A DNA stretch of 64,000 nt from Flagellimonas meishanensis (GTDB lineage: Bacteria; Bacteroidota; Bacteroidia; Flavobacteriales; Flavobacteriaceae). Position 1 is the stretch's first letter; each line of letters starts with the position of its first letter. The stretch spans positions 62,001 to 126,000 of the forward strand of contig NZ_JAINVW010000002.1 in the NCBI RefSeq assembly GCF_019880545.1, read 5' to 3'. This document shows positions 35,489-44,217 of this stretch, piece by piece. The notes beneath the pieces were generated by a model. The model did not search any database, was not told the DNA's origin, and saw only the letters and a program-made list of their open reading frames with translations. The translations under genes were made by a program, and so were the position numbers.

Positions 35489-36583
35489 TTATAAATACTT
35501 GATGGGATTTGTATTGCTCTCCGATAAAGAGATTGCAAAATTAGGAATTTTTTCTGTAAGATAATCAACCAATAAATCTTTAGTAAACTGCTCAGTTTCA
35601 AAATGCCCGATATCGGCAATGATGATTTTATCCTCGGCCTCAAAAAACTGGTGATATTTGACATCTGCAGTGATGAAAACGTCTGCATTTGCTTGTTTTG
35701 CCGCTGATATGGCAAATGCCCCACTTCCGCCCAAAACGGCAACGCGTTCCACTTTTTTCCCAAGTAATTTGGAGTGCCTTATGACCTTGGCATTCATTTT
35801 TTTCTTAACGTGCTCCAAAAAAGACTTTTCTTCCATTGCACCATCGAGGGTGCCCACCATGCCCATGCCCAATTCCTGATTGGTGTTTTGAAGGACAATT
35901 ATTTCATAGGCGACCTCCTCATAAGGATGTGCATTAAAAAGCGCATTCAAGATGTCGGGTTCTTTTTCAAAGGAAAAAATCACGTGCAACTGCACCTCTG
36001 CTTCTTTATGTACTTCGCCCACTTTTCCAACACTGGGTTTGGCTTCCTCGCCCGCCTTAAAAGTTCCCCATCCGTCCACACTAAAACTGCAGTTGCTGTA
36101 TTTTCCAATTTCTCCCGCACCTGCATCGAAGAGAGCCGATTTCACCTTTTCAACATCGGCCAGTGGCACATAAGTGATCAATTTCTTGATGGTCTGTGTT
36201 TTTGGGATGAGTATCTCAGTGTTTCCTATACCCAAAACCTGACAAATTTTTGCATTCACCCCCATTTTACTGTTATCCAAGGCCGTGTGCATGCTGTAAA
36301 TGGCAATATTGTTCGCAATCGCCTTGATCACCACACGTTCCACATAATTCCTACCTGTCACTTTTTTGAGCCCCCTAAAGATTATGGGATGAAAACTCAC
36401 AATGAGATTGCATTTTTTCGCAATGGCCTCGTCTACCACATTTTCCAGGGTATCCAGTGTTACAAGCACGCCACTTACTGACATTTCGGGGTCACCTACC
36501 AACAATCCAACATTGTCAAAATCCTCTGCATGGGCCAGTGGCGCTAGTTGTTCCAATATTTTACTAATTTCCTTTACAGTCAT
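35489..36583 (-). CDS. Nif3-like dinuclear metal centre protein (YqfO type)
   Basis: 364 residues. Nif3/YbgI family with metal-site histidines in SFHPIIFRGLKKV, YSMHTALDN and DIGHFETEQF. Longer than E. coli YbgI (about 250) because of the central PII/CutA-like insert (about residues 130-230: LITYVPLADVEKVKSALFDA, HPYEEVAYEI), the arrangement of Bacillus YqfO. The biochemical role is still unclear, although it is often listed as GTP cyclohydrolase I type 2. It is in an operon with the downstream coiled-coil gene. A TATCTTTA -7 box lies 20 bases upstream. Confidence 0.94.
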   Translation of the reverse strand: MTVKEISKILEQLAPLAHAEDFDNVGLLVGDPEMSVSGVLVTLDTLENVVDEAIAKKCNLIVSFHPIIFRGLKKVTGRNYVERVVIKAIANNIAIYSMHTALDNSKMGVNAKICQVLGIGNTEILIPKTQTIKKLITYVPLADVEKVKSALFDAGAGEIGKYSNCSFSVDGWGTFKAGEEAKPSVGKVGEVHKEAEVQLHVIFSFEKEPDILNALFNAHPYEEVAYEIIVLQNTNQELGMGMVGTLDGAMEEKSFLEHVKKKMNAKVIRHSKLLGKKVERVAVLGGSGAFAISAAKQANADVFITADVKYHQFFEAEDKIIIADIGHFETEQFTKDLLVDYLTEKIPNFAISLSESNTNPIKYL

Positions 36584-36603
36584 TTAGGGTTTATTATGAG
36601 GCT

Positions 36604-36611
36604 TAAAGATA
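36604..36611 (-). promoter_or_regulatory. -7-like box of the Nif3 gene (TATCTTTA)
   Basis: One mismatch to TAnnTTTG, 20 bases before the ATG at 36583, within the 48-base divergent spacer shared with lpxK. Confidence 0.4.
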
Positions 36612-36631
36612 AAATATTATAATTTCGCCCC

Positions 36632-37630
36632 ATGCTGCGATTGCTCCGTTTACTGGCATTTCCCATTTCCGTGATCTATGGGGTAGTGGTCCACGCCAGA
36701 AATCTCCTTTTTGATGTGGGTGTGTTCCGTTCCCGGTCTTTTGATACACCTGTGGTCTGCGTGGGCAATCTGAGCGTTGGTGGTACCGGAAAAACCCCAA
36801 TGATTGAGTTTTTGGTCCGTTTGTTGGGGAACCATAAAATAGCCATTTTGAGCAGGGGATACAAGCGCAAATCCGAGGGATTTGTACTGGCCGGACCCGA
36901 GCATACCGTCCATGATTTGGGTGATGAACCGTTCCAATTGCATAGAAAATTTATGGAGGTAGCGGTGGCCGTTGATGCGGACAGGCAACATGGCATTGCA
37001 CAGTTGGCTAAAACTGTAAATCCTGATCTTATTTTGTTGGATGATGCATTTCAACATAGAAAGGTTCGCCCACACTTTTCCATTTTGCTAACGGCCTATT
37101 ATACTCTTTATGTGGATGATTGGTACCTCCCGACGGGCAATCTAAGGGACAGTAAAAGGGAGGCCAGGAGAGCCGATGTAATTATTGTTACCAAGTGCCC
37201 TGAGCACATGACAGAGGAAAAACGGGAAGAAATCTTGAATAAATTGGGTCCAATGCCCAATCAAAAGGTGCTTTTTGCCCATTTGGGATATGATAATGCA
37301 GTGAAGTCATCGGGCCCTGAACAGCACTTGCTCGAGCAATTGAGGGGCAAAAATATTGCCTTGGTTACTGGAATTGCACGCCCGGAACCTTTAGTGCGGT
37401 TTCTGCAATCAAAAGGAATCGATTTTCAGCATTTCAAATTCAGAGACCACCATGATTTTTCGGATAAAGATATCGCATCCTTTAAAGATTTTGATATGAT
37501 CCTGACGACGGAAAAAGACTATGTTCGCTTGATGGGCAGGTTGGATAATCTTTTTTATCTGGAAGTTGCGCACCGTTTTGCTGAGCGGGACAAAAGGATA
37601 ATGGAAGAGCGTTTAAAAGCCTTGTTCTAA
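36632..37630 (+). CDS. lpxK: Tetraacyldisaccharide 4'-kinase
   Basis: 332 residues. Phosphorylates the lipid A precursor at the 4' position on the cytoplasmic side of the inner membrane. N-terminal membrane helix (LRLLAFPISVIYGVVVHARN), Walker A in GNLSVGGTGKT (45-55), LSRGYKRKS, and the DDAFQHRKV block that contains the catalytic Asp. The C-terminal domain (FRDHHDFSDKDI, LTTEKDYVRL) is typical. It shows that the organism makes lipid A. Its last four bases overlap the convergent kinase gene. Confidence 0.97.
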   Translation: MLRLLRLLAFPISVIYGVVVHARNLLFDVGVFRSRSFDTPVVCVGNLSVGGTGKTPMIEFLVRLLGNHKIAILSRGYKRKSEGFVLAGPEHTVHDLGDEPFQLHRKFMEVAVAVDADRQHGIAQLAKTVNPDLILLDDAFQHRKVRPHFSILLTAYYTLYVDDWYLPTGNLRDSKREARRADVIIVTKCPEHMTEEKREEILNKLGPMPNQKVLFAHLGYDNAVKSSGPEQHLLEQLRGKNIALVTGIARPEPLVRFLQSKGIDFQHFKFRDHHDFSDKDIASFKDFDMILTTEKDYVRLMGRLDNLFYLEVAHRFAERDKRIMEERLKALF

Positions 37631-39819
37631 ACAGAACCCTGCATTTTTTTCTTGAAAATATTCTCCCCTATCTTTTGATAAAAAACCTCGGGTTTGAAGG
37701 GTTTCGTGACCACATCATTGCATCCAGCATCGTAGAAACTGTCCAGACTGTCATCCAACGAAATAGCGGTCAATGCTATGATTGGTATTTCTTGGTTGAA
37801 CTTACGGATTTGTCGCGTGGCTTCCTCTCCGCTAATGCCGGGCATGTGGATATCCATTAAAATGGCATCGTAATTATTGGCCTTTGCCAGATCTATGGCT
37901 TCGTTCCCGTTATTGGCAATATCACAGGTGATCTCTTTTTTGGTGAGCATCTTTTTGGTGATGACCTGGTTAATCTTGTTATCCTCGACCACCAGCACAT
38001 GCAAGCCTTTAAAATCGAATTCCTCTGGATTCAGCTCAAATGCCACGTCCTCATCCGTTATGGTCTTGGTATCGCATTTAAGATCTAATTCAAAGAAAAA
38101 CGAACTTCCCTCTCCCAGTTCGCTTTCCAAGTGGATGGTGCTGCCGAAAAGCCCGAGCAAGCTTTTTACAATGGTGAGTCCCAGTCCGGTACCACCATAT
38201 TCCCGATTGATTTGTACGGAGCCTTGCTCAAAACTATCAAAGATGTTCTTTTGCTTGTCCTCGGATATTCCGATACCGGTATCCTTAACCTCAAAGTATA
38301 ATTTTACTTGATCTTCCTTCTTATCCAGCATTTTGGCAATTACATCCACCTTACCATTTTTGGTAAACTTGAGGGCGTTCCCGACAAGGTTCATGAAGAT
38401 TTGGGAGATTTTTATCGGATCCCCGAGCAATTGTTGCGGAATATTGGGGTCATAGTCCAAAACGAGCTTGGTCTTGTTCTCGTTGGCGTTTTGTTGTAGG
38501 GAATCCACAACGTCAGTGAGCACTTTGTGCAATTTGAACTCAACGATCAGCGGTTCCAATTTGTCCGCATCAATTTTATTGATTTGAAGGATATCATTGA
38601 TGAAGTTCAGTAAATACTCCCCCGAAAACTTCAAGGATTTTAGATGTTCCTTTTGATGCTCCGCCGGATCTTCTTCCAACAACAGGTGTGTGAGTCCCGT
38701 TACCGCATACAATGGGGTCCTTAGTTCGTGGGTAACCGTTGACAGGAAGTTGGTCTTGGCTTCCATCGCAGAGACTGCCGAATCCCTGGCGAGCTCCAAC
38801 TCCTTGTTTTTGGTATAAAGGAGGTCGTTGGTCTTCAGTTTTATTTGGTTGTTCCTGAACAGCGAAACGGCCAAAAGCGATATGATAGTAAGGAAGGCTG
38901 AGGTGAGTATTGCGGTAATCTCCGAACGGTTTTTGGACTCGCTCAATTCCTCGTTTCTTGCTGTAAGCTTGTTGATTTCATTCATTTGGTGCTCGAACCT
39001 TATCTTGTCGGCGGTCTTGGCATCAATCTTTGCTTTTTCTATGTTGAAAATGGAATCCTTTATTTTTTCAAGGGCTTTTATATAATGTAAGGACTGGTCG
39101 TAACTTCCCGTTCTCTCATAAATGACGGCCAGCCGTTCATTGGCCGTTTTGATTTCCTTGGCAAAGCCATGTTTTTGTGCCAGTTCCAAAGCGGCCTTGG
39201 AATGTATGATACCTTCTTCCAGATCACCAAGATCGAGGCTGATCTTGGCCAGTTGCAGATTGGCCTTGGTCGCCAAATAGGCCCTTTCCTTGTCATCAGA
39301 ATTTACGATGAGCGCATGTAGGTTTTTTATGGCGGCCTCGTACTTTTCTATATTGGTAAAGATATAGGCCTCCAAGAGCAGGATATTGTTGCTCAGATTC
39401 CTATTGTTGCTCAACAATCTTGATTCTTCAAGGGATTTGAGGGATTGAAAGTTGTTGCCCTCGTCAAAGCGCAGTGCAGCATCCACGTACAGATGAAAGG
39501 CCTGCCCGTAGGAATAGGAGATATCCTTTAACAGAATGCTTGCCCGGTCCCAATAAAAAACGGCGGTTTCCCGGTCGCCTTCCTCCAAAAAAAGTCTGGC
39601 GTACTGGTGATAGGTATCCAACAAGAGTTTGGCATCTTCATTCTTTTCGGCAATTTTGGCGGCCTCATCGAGCTTTTCCAGTGCCTTGTCCATCCTGTTT
39701 TGATGCCGGTACTCTAAAAATGTGTCAAAAATAGACTGTGTGGAGGTTTCGGAATTTACTTCTTTTTGACCAAAAAAGGACTGTGTGCATAGGAGCATGC
39801 ACAGCAGAAACAGTGCCAT
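37627..39819 (-). CDS. TPR hybrid sensor histidine kinase/response regulator
   Basis: 730 residues from the ATG at 39819 (ALFLLCMLLCTQSFFGQ, signal peptide). The frame is open to 39906 but that would overlap gap. Order: periplasmic TPR repeats (about 25-290), a transmembrane helix (SAFLTIISLLAVSLF), coiled coil, HisKA with His364 (THELRTPLY), HATPase (FMNLVGNALKFT; DTGIGIS; GGTGLGLTIVKSL) and a receiver with Asp656 (ILMDIHMPG) and the Lys of VTKPFKP. There is no DNA-binding domain, so output needs another protein. It sits 32 bases after gap on the same strand. The signal is unknown. Confidence 0.94.
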   Translation of the reverse strand: MALFLLCMLLCTQSFFGQKEVNSETSTQSIFDTFLEYRHQNRMDKALEKLDEAAKIAEKNEDAKLLLDTYHQYARLFLEEGDRETAVFYWDRASILLKDISYSYGQAFHLYVDAALRFDEGNNFQSLKSLEESRLLSNNRNLSNNILLLEAYIFTNIEKYEAAIKNLHALIVNSDDKERAYLATKANLQLAKISLDLGDLEEGIIHSKAALELAQKHGFAKEIKTANERLAVIYERTGSYDQSLHYIKALEKIKDSIFNIEKAKIDAKTADKIRFEHQMNEINKLTARNEELSESKNRSEITAILTSAFLTIISLLAVSLFRNNQIKLKTNDLLYTKNKELELARDSAVSAMEAKTNFLSTVTHELRTPLYAVTGLTHLLLEEDPAEHQKEHLKSLKFSGEYLLNFINDILQINKIDADKLEPLIVEFKLHKVLTDVVDSLQQNANENKTKLVLDYDPNIPQQLLGDPIKISQIFMNLVGNALKFTKNGKVDVIAKMLDKKEDQVKLYFEVKDTGIGISEDKQKNIFDSFEQGSVQINREYGGTGLGLTIVKSLLGLFGSTIHLESELGEGSSFFFELDLKCDTKTITDEDVAFELNPEEFDFKGLHVLVVEDNKINQVITKKMLTKKEITCDIANNGNEAIDLAKANNYDAILMDIHMPGISGEEATRQIRKFNQEIPIIALTAISLDDSLDSFYDAGCNDVVTKPFKPEVFYQKIGENIFKKKMQGSV

Positions 39820-39851
39820 GGCACCAATTCGTTTGTGTGGTAAATTTGAGG

Positions 39852-40862
39852 TCAAATATATTTTTTCTTTATAAGCAACGCTATTAAATCGATGATCCTG
39901 GAACAATATCCAGTCTCATTGTCGTACCAACCTATGACTTTTACCATTTTTCCGATTACGGAAGTCATCAAAGAATCAAACGTACAAGAATGACAACTAT
40001 TGTTTATATCAATGGAAACAATGGGGTCCTCTGTATAATGAATAATGGTTTTGAGCTCATTTTCAGCATACTTTTTAAAGGTAGCGTTTATTTCGGCAAT
40101 AGAGGTTTCTTTTTTGACATTGAAGGTTATGTCTGTCAATGAGCCGTTGGGCACGGGCACACGAATACCGCAACCGCCTATAACATGGGATAGTTCAGGG
40201 AAAATCTTGGTCAATGCCTTTGCCGCTCCGGTGGTCGTGGGAATGATGGACTGCGAGGCTGCCCTGGCCCTTCTAAGGTCACGATGTGGGGCATCGTGCA
40301 AGTGCTGGTCCGAGGTATAGGAATGAATGGTGGTGATATAGGCCTGCTCAATCCCGCACAGCTCGTTGATGACCTTTATCATGGGAGCTGCGTTGTTGGT
40401 AGTGCAGGAGGCATTGGATATGATGCTGTCGGTGGCTTCAATGGTTTCATGGTTTACGCCCAATACCACCATTTTTATGGAGTCATCCTCCGGAGGAACG
40501 GAAAGGATCACTTTTTTGCCCCCATTTTTGATATGGTGCTCCAAGTCCTCACTTTTCTTGAATTTTCCAGTGGCTTCCACCACAATGTCCACCCCATAAT
40601 CTTTCCAATTGATGTGTTTTGGATGGTTTTGGTTGGTCACCTGTATTTTTTGCCCATCAACCAAAATGGTATCCGTATCCACCTTTATTGATGCACCAAA
40701 AGGGCCGTGTATACTATCATATTTTAAAAGATGCGCCAAGGTTTTGGCATCAGCCAGGTCGTTGATCACGGTAACCAAGATGTCCGGATGTCCATGGAGC
40801 AGTCTAAAGAGGGTCCTTCCTATACGCCCGAAGCCGTTTATGCCAATGTTGATTTTTTTCAT
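39852..40862 (-). CDS. gap: Type I glyceraldehyde-3-phosphate dehydrogenase
   Basis: 336 residues from the ATG at 40862 (MKKINIGINGFGRIGRTLF); the longer frame to 40940 would enter lipA. NAD(P)-linked oxidation of glyceraldehyde-3-phosphate. Catalytic Cys153 in SNASCTTN and His180 in TTIHSYTSDQ. After CTTN the usual CLAP is NAAP here. IND at about 34 suggests NAD preference. The ending WYDNETGYCSRIIDL is normal. It lies 19 bases downstream of lipA; the two are probably cotranscribed although not functionally linked in an obvious way. Confidence 0.96.
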   Translation of the reverse strand: MKKINIGINGFGRIGRTLFRLLHGHPDILVTVINDLADAKTLAHLLKYDSIHGPFGASIKVDTDTILVDGQKIQVTNQNHPKHINWKDYGVDIVVEATGKFKKSEDLEHHIKNGGKKVILSVPPEDDSIKMVVLGVNHETIEATDSIISNASCTTNNAAPMIKVINELCGIEQAYITTIHSYTSDQHLHDAPHRDLRRARAASQSIIPTTTGAAKALTKIFPELSHVIGGCGIRVPVPNGSLTDITFNVKKETSIAEINATFKKYAENELKTIIHYTEDPIVSIDINNSCHSCTFDSLMTSVIGKMVKVIGWYDNETGYCSRIIDLIALLIKKKYI

Positions 40863-40881
40863 GTCACAGGGCAGTGTGTGC

Positions 40882-41757
40882 CTATTGGATATGCTTATGG
40901 GCCTTATAGGATGAGCGGACCAGAGCACCGCTCTCCACATGTCTAAAGCCCATTTTCAAGCCAATTTCCTCGTATTTTTTGAATTGTTCCGGCAAAATGA
41001 ACTGTTTTACGGGAAGGTGCTTCTTGGAGGGTTGTAGGTATTGACCAATGGTTACCACATCCACATTTACGCTTCTCAGGTCTTCCATGGTTTCGATGAC
41101 TTCTTCTTCTTTTTCACCCAAGCCCAACATAATCCCTGACTTCGTCCTGTTGGCTCCATTTTTCTTCAAATAGTCCAGAACACCCAAGCTGCGATCATAC
41201 TTGGCTTGTATGCGCACTTCGCGCGTAAGCCTTCTAACGGTTTCCATATTGTGGGATATTACCTCTGGTGCAACCTGTAAAATTCGGTCCAAATGCTGTT
41301 CTATTCCTTGAAAATCTGGAATTAGGGTTTCCAACGTGGTTTCTGGGTTCATTCGCCTCACGGCTTTTACGGTCTCGGCCCAAATAATGGAACCCATGTC
41401 CTTGAGGTCATCACGGTCTACGGAAGTGAGGACTGCGTGCTTAATGTTCATTATTTTAATGGAGCGGGCCACTTTTTCGGGTTCTGCCCAGTCCACGCTT
41501 TCCGGTCTTCCGGTCTTTACCCCACAAAAACCACACGAACGCGTACAGATGTTACCGAGAATCATAAAGGTCGCCGTTCCCTCTCCCCAGCATTCGCCCA
41601 TATTTGGACAGCTCCCGGAGGTGCAAATGGTATGCAGGTCATACTTGTCCACCAGCCCCCTGAGCTGCGTGTATTTTTTTCCTGTTGGAAGCTTTACACG
41701 TAACCATTTTGGTTTTCCCTTTGGTGGGATAACGTTTTCTGCTACACTGGTACTCAT
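40882..41757 (-). CDS. lipA: Lipoyl synthase
   Basis: 291 residues from the ATG at 41757 ([19 protein letters not shown]). Radical-SAM enzyme that inserts two sulfurs into octanoyl groups on lipoyl domains. Auxiliary cluster Cys45, Cys50, Cys56 ([15 protein letters not shown]) and radical-SAM cluster Cys71, Cys75, Cys78 (CTRSCGFC), both with standard spacing. The ending RSSYKAHKH provides the Arg-Ser-Ser motif of the family. It has its own -7-like box at 41776-41783; the sigma factor gene is 62 bases upstream. Confidence 0.98.
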   Translation of the reverse strand: MSTSVAENVIPPKGKPKWLRVKLPTGKKYTQLRGLVDKYDLHTICTSGSCPNMGECWGEGTATFMILGNICTRSCGFCGVKTGRPESVDWAEPEKVARSIKIMNIKHAVLTSVDRDDLKDMGSIIWAETVKAVRRMNPETTLETLIPDFQGIEQHLDRILQVAPEVISHNMETVRRLTREVRIQAKYDRSLGVLDYLKKNGANRTKSGIMLGLGEKEEEVIETMEDLRSVNVDVVTIGQYLQPSKKHLPVKQFILPEQFKKYEEIGLKMGFRHVESGALVRSSYKAHKHIQ

Positions 41758-41775
41758 AAACTCAAAATTGGTGTG

Positions 41776-41783
41776 TAAAGATA
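41776..41783 (-). promoter_or_regulatory. -7-like box of lipA (TATCTTTA)
   Basis: One mismatch to TAnnTTTG on the minus strand, 18 bases before the lipA ATG, in the short spacer after the sigma factor gene. Confidence 0.4.
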
Positions 41784-41819
41784 CGAAACTGACAAGGAAA
41801 GTCTGGGCTTGAAAAAGGG

Positions 41820-42380
41820 TCACTTTTTCTTGATGATCTCTGCCAAAAGTTTTTTGGCCCTGAGCAATTTCACCTTAATGTTGTTGACAGGCTCGTCAAG
41901 CTCCTTGGCCATATCGGCGTAGGTCATTTCATTGAAATAGCGCAGGTTTATGACCTTTTGGTAGTGGGGTTTCAGTTTTTTTATGTCCTGTAGCAAATCT
42001 GCTAGGTTTTGCTCAGTGATCAACCGGTCTTCAACTGAAGGTGTTTCATCCAACACCTTTTGAACCTCATCATCCTTGGCATCCAATCCATCTATGGGGC
42101 TTCTTTTTCTCTTGCGGATAAGGTCCACATGCAGGTTTTTTGAGATTGCAATGAGCCATGTCTTAAATTCGTAGGCTTCATCGTAGGTCTGGATTTTGTC
42201 AAAAGCCTTGGAAAAGGTCCTAATGGTGATGTCCTCCGCATCGTTCTCATTCTTGGTGCGCAGTAACTGAAAGCCGTAAACCTCGTTCCAAAAGGTGTCC
42301 AGAAGATTGCTGAAGGCAATCTGGTTTCCCTGTTTTGCCTTTACAATGGTCTCTTTTACGGAATTATCGGTTTTTTCCAA
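41820..42380 (-). CDS. RNA polymerase sigma factor, ECF type
   Basis: 186 residues. Sigma-70 region 2 ([20 protein letters not shown], then [14 protein letters not shown] and [22 protein letters not shown]) and region 4 ([41 protein letters not shown]). The start is a TTG at 42380: a stop codon (TAG at 42387-42389) lies just upstream in frame and no ATG is available. No anti-sigma gene is directly attached; a small Cys-rich membrane protein gene lies upstream. In many flavobacteria a sigma gene of this kind precedes lipA. Confidence 0.92.
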   Translation of the reverse strand: MEKTDNSVKETIVKAKQGNQIAFSNLLDTFWNEVYGFQLLRTKNENDAEDITIRTFSKAFDKIQTYDEAYEFKTWLIAISKNLHVDLIRKRKRSPIDGLDAKDDEVQKVLDETPSVEDRLITEQNLADLLQDIKKLKPHYQKVINLRYFNEMTYADMAKELDEPVNNIKVKLLRAKKLLAEIIKKK

Positions 42381-42412
42381 AAAATGCTATTTTCTTTGCT
42401 GGCGGCAGTAAT

Positions 42413-42622
42413 TCATTGAAGCTCGGGAACAGAATCCTTTTTGCATTCCTGCTCATCGGGAAGTTTTCCACAAAAACCACAGGCCTCACCCTCTTTGTTA
42501 AGGTATGGATTTTGGCTCGCGCAGGTCCCAGCGAATTTACCATCTTTTTTGGACCATATTTTTATGGCAATCCCGGCAAAGGCGAGTGCCAATATACCAA
42601 TGGTCAACAATGCTAGCTTCAT
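42413..42622 (-). CDS. Small cysteine-rich membrane protein
   Basis: 69 residues from the ATG at 42622 (MKLALLTIGILALAFAGIAI). One N-terminal helix, then a short exported tail with four cysteines: GTCASQNPY, EACGFCGKLPDEQEC. The CxxC and paired cysteines suggest a disulfide or metal site. Similar proteins occur widely in flavobacteria without known function. Because it lies between two sigma factor genes, a redox or metal signal role is conceivable but only an inference. Confidence 0.75.
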   Translation of the reverse strand: MKLALLTIGILALAFAGIAIKIWSKKDGKFAGTCASQNPYLNKEGEACGFCGKLPDEQECKKDSVPELQ

Positions 42623-42698
42623 GTTCCAACTTTTGTGCAAAGGTACAAAATGAACCTTGAAACGGGAACGGCTTTATGGATACTTTAAAAGAATGATA

Positions 42699-43457
42699 TT
42701 AGTAGGTGATGTTGGCCACAATGTTCTCCACCGATGGTGATGTGTTACCACCTTCGGGCTCTATTGTGATATAGCCTATGGCGTTGTCGGCATAGGGAAG
42801 GGCCAATAGTTTGTCCTTGTCATCAAACTGTTTGATGACCCCCAAGTTGACCAATTCGCCGTTGACCTCGGCCCACATTTGAAAACACTTGTTTTCAGGT
42901 AGATTGGGCACATTGCTCACATTGATGTATGAAAGCTTTTTTACGGGATTTATATAGGCGATTGCCTTAAGCTCTTTTCCCTCTCTTTTTCCGTTCAAGT
43001 TGTATTTACGGGTATCGGGATTGTTGAGGACTATGAACTGGTTTCTCATATCTTCCAATTGGTCCTTCATGTTGTCCTCTAAATACTTTATTTTGTTGGT
43101 GACCAAAGTATTCTCTTGTTGCAAGGATTTGTTCTGGTTCCAGAAGAAATAGGAAGATCCGGCAAACAACATAATGGCAACACTGGCCGCTACTGCGTAG
43201 CGCCATAGCTTTTTGGTGGCCGCCCTTTCTTTTCTGGCGCCGTGCAAAATGATTTCCTTGAGGCCTTCCGGGGTTTTTCTGGCATACATTTTGGCAAATG
43301 CCTCGAGGTTGTCCTGTAGTTCGTTATAGGTTTCCCTCACCTCAGGATACATGGCGATATATCGTTCAGCCTTTGCGGTTTCCTCCTTGTTGGTATCTTC
43401 CACAAGATATTTCTCCAAGATGTCCGATTCTAAAAACTGTCTTACTTTTTCTTTCAT
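42699..43457 (-). CDS. Anti-sigma factor, RskA family
   Basis: 252 residues. Cytoplasmic N-terminal sigma-binding helices (FLESDILEKYLVEDTNKEET to about 95), one membrane helix (WRYAVAASVAIMLFAGSSYFFW, about 95-117), a short coiled coil, and a periplasmic RskA domain (CFQMWAEVNGELVNLGVIK, then LALPYADNAIGYITIEPEGG). It restrains the sigma factor encoded directly upstream, whose stop overlaps its ATG by four bases. Release probably depends on regulated proteolysis. The signal is unknown. Confidence 0.93.
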   Translation of the reverse strand: MKEKVRQFLESDILEKYLVEDTNKEETAKAERYIAMYPEVRETYNELQDNLEAFAKMYARKTPEGLKEIILHGARKERAATKKLWRYAVAASVAIMLFAGSSYFFWNQNKSLQQENTLVTNKIKYLEDNMKDQLEDMRNQFIVLNNPDTRKYNLNGKREGKELKAIAYINPVKKLSYINVSNVPNLPENKCFQMWAEVNGELVNLGVIKQFDDKDKLLALPYADNAIGYITIEPEGGNTSPSVENIVANITY

Positions 43458-44020
43458 GACGATATCAATATTATAAGAAGCAGTGCCAATGCCGTGCCGT
43501 AAATCTTTCCAAGCTCCCTCAACCCAATTTTCAATCTGGATTTGATGGTTCCCAAAGGGATGTCCAATTCTTCACTCGCCTCCTGCTGCGTCATCCCCTC
43601 AAAAAACAGCGCTTCCAAAACTATTCTGTACTTCGGGTCTATCTTATCCAGGTTCTCTTGGATATCAAGATGTTCCGGCTTTATGCTGTCCACTCCAATT
43701 TTATATACGTTGGAAACCTCCATTTGGACTTCCTTGTCGGCTTTATTGTTTATGCTTCTGAGTTTGTCTATGGCCGTGTTCCTGGTGATTCGGAACAGCC
43801 ATGTGAACAATTTGGCCTTGGAGGCGTCGTAGGTGTCAGCCTTTTTCCAGATTTTTATGAAGCTTTCCTGCAGCACGTCCTGGGCCAGTTCCTCGTCTTT
43901 CAACACTTTAAAGGCCACCCCGAACAGCGTATCCCCGTAGTTTTCATATAACAGCGAAATTGCCTTATCGTCTTTTTCAGCGAGGAGCGAAACGATATGT
44001 CTCTCAATCAGTGTGCTCAT
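43454..44020 (-). CDS. RNA polymerase sigma factor, ECF (SigK-like)
   Basis: 188 residues. Region 2: LYENYGDTLFGVAFKVL, DVLQESFIKIWKKADTYD, LFTWLFRITRNTAIDKLRS. Region 4: DPKYRIVLEALFFEGMTQQEASEELDIPLGTIKSRLKIG. The C-terminus ends in a hydrophobic stretch (TALALLLIILIS), which is unusual. It is coupled by a four-base overlap to its RskA-type anti-sigma gene. The 196 bases upstream contain no gene; they should hold its promoter, probably autoregulated, but no clear motif is visible. Confidence 0.95.
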   Translation of the reverse strand: MSTLIERHIVSLLAEKDDKAISLLYENYGDTLFGVAFKVLKDEELAQDVLQESFIKIWKKADTYDASKAKLFTWLFRITRNTAIDKLRSINNKADKEVQMEVSNVYKIGVDSIKPEHLDIQENLDKIDPKYRIVLEALFFEGMTQQEASEELDIPLGTIKSRLKIGLRELGKIYGTALALLLIILISS

Positions 44021-44189
44021 TCAAGGTTGCTTTGGATAAAATTCTAGGGGGCAAAATCTAAAATAATGTTTATATCGTATATACTACAACGTTACGGCTT
44101 AAAAAGCAGTATGAAAACGTTCAATTGATTTAGAATCGGAGTGCTTCGGCACATGATATTTATAAGTTTGGTTAGTTTGGTTTGGTATG

Positions 44190-44217
44190 ACCCCCGTTAT
44201 TGGTACAATGCGGGGGT
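44190..44217. terminator. Hairpin after murB
   Basis: Stem ACCCCCG / CGGGGGT with an inner ATTG/CAAT extension, overlapping the murB stop codon. There is no T-run on the murB side, so a factor-dependent terminator or 3'-end stabiliser is likelier than a classical terminator. Confidence 0.6.

Noticed and set aside
35774..36481. A 235-codon plus-strand open frame opposite the Nif3 gene
   Set aside because: Antisense shadow of a clear family member; the translation has no domain and is rich in His, Phe and Cys as expected from reverse reading.
40863..40940. N-terminal extension of gap
   Set aside because: It overlaps lipA; the GAPDH start MKKINIGINGFG is at 40862.
44021..44216. Possible small RNA or gene in the 196-base gap before murB
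   Set aside because: Only the hairpin at 44190-44217 stands out; no coding frame or promoter-terminator pair convincing enough to call an RNA.
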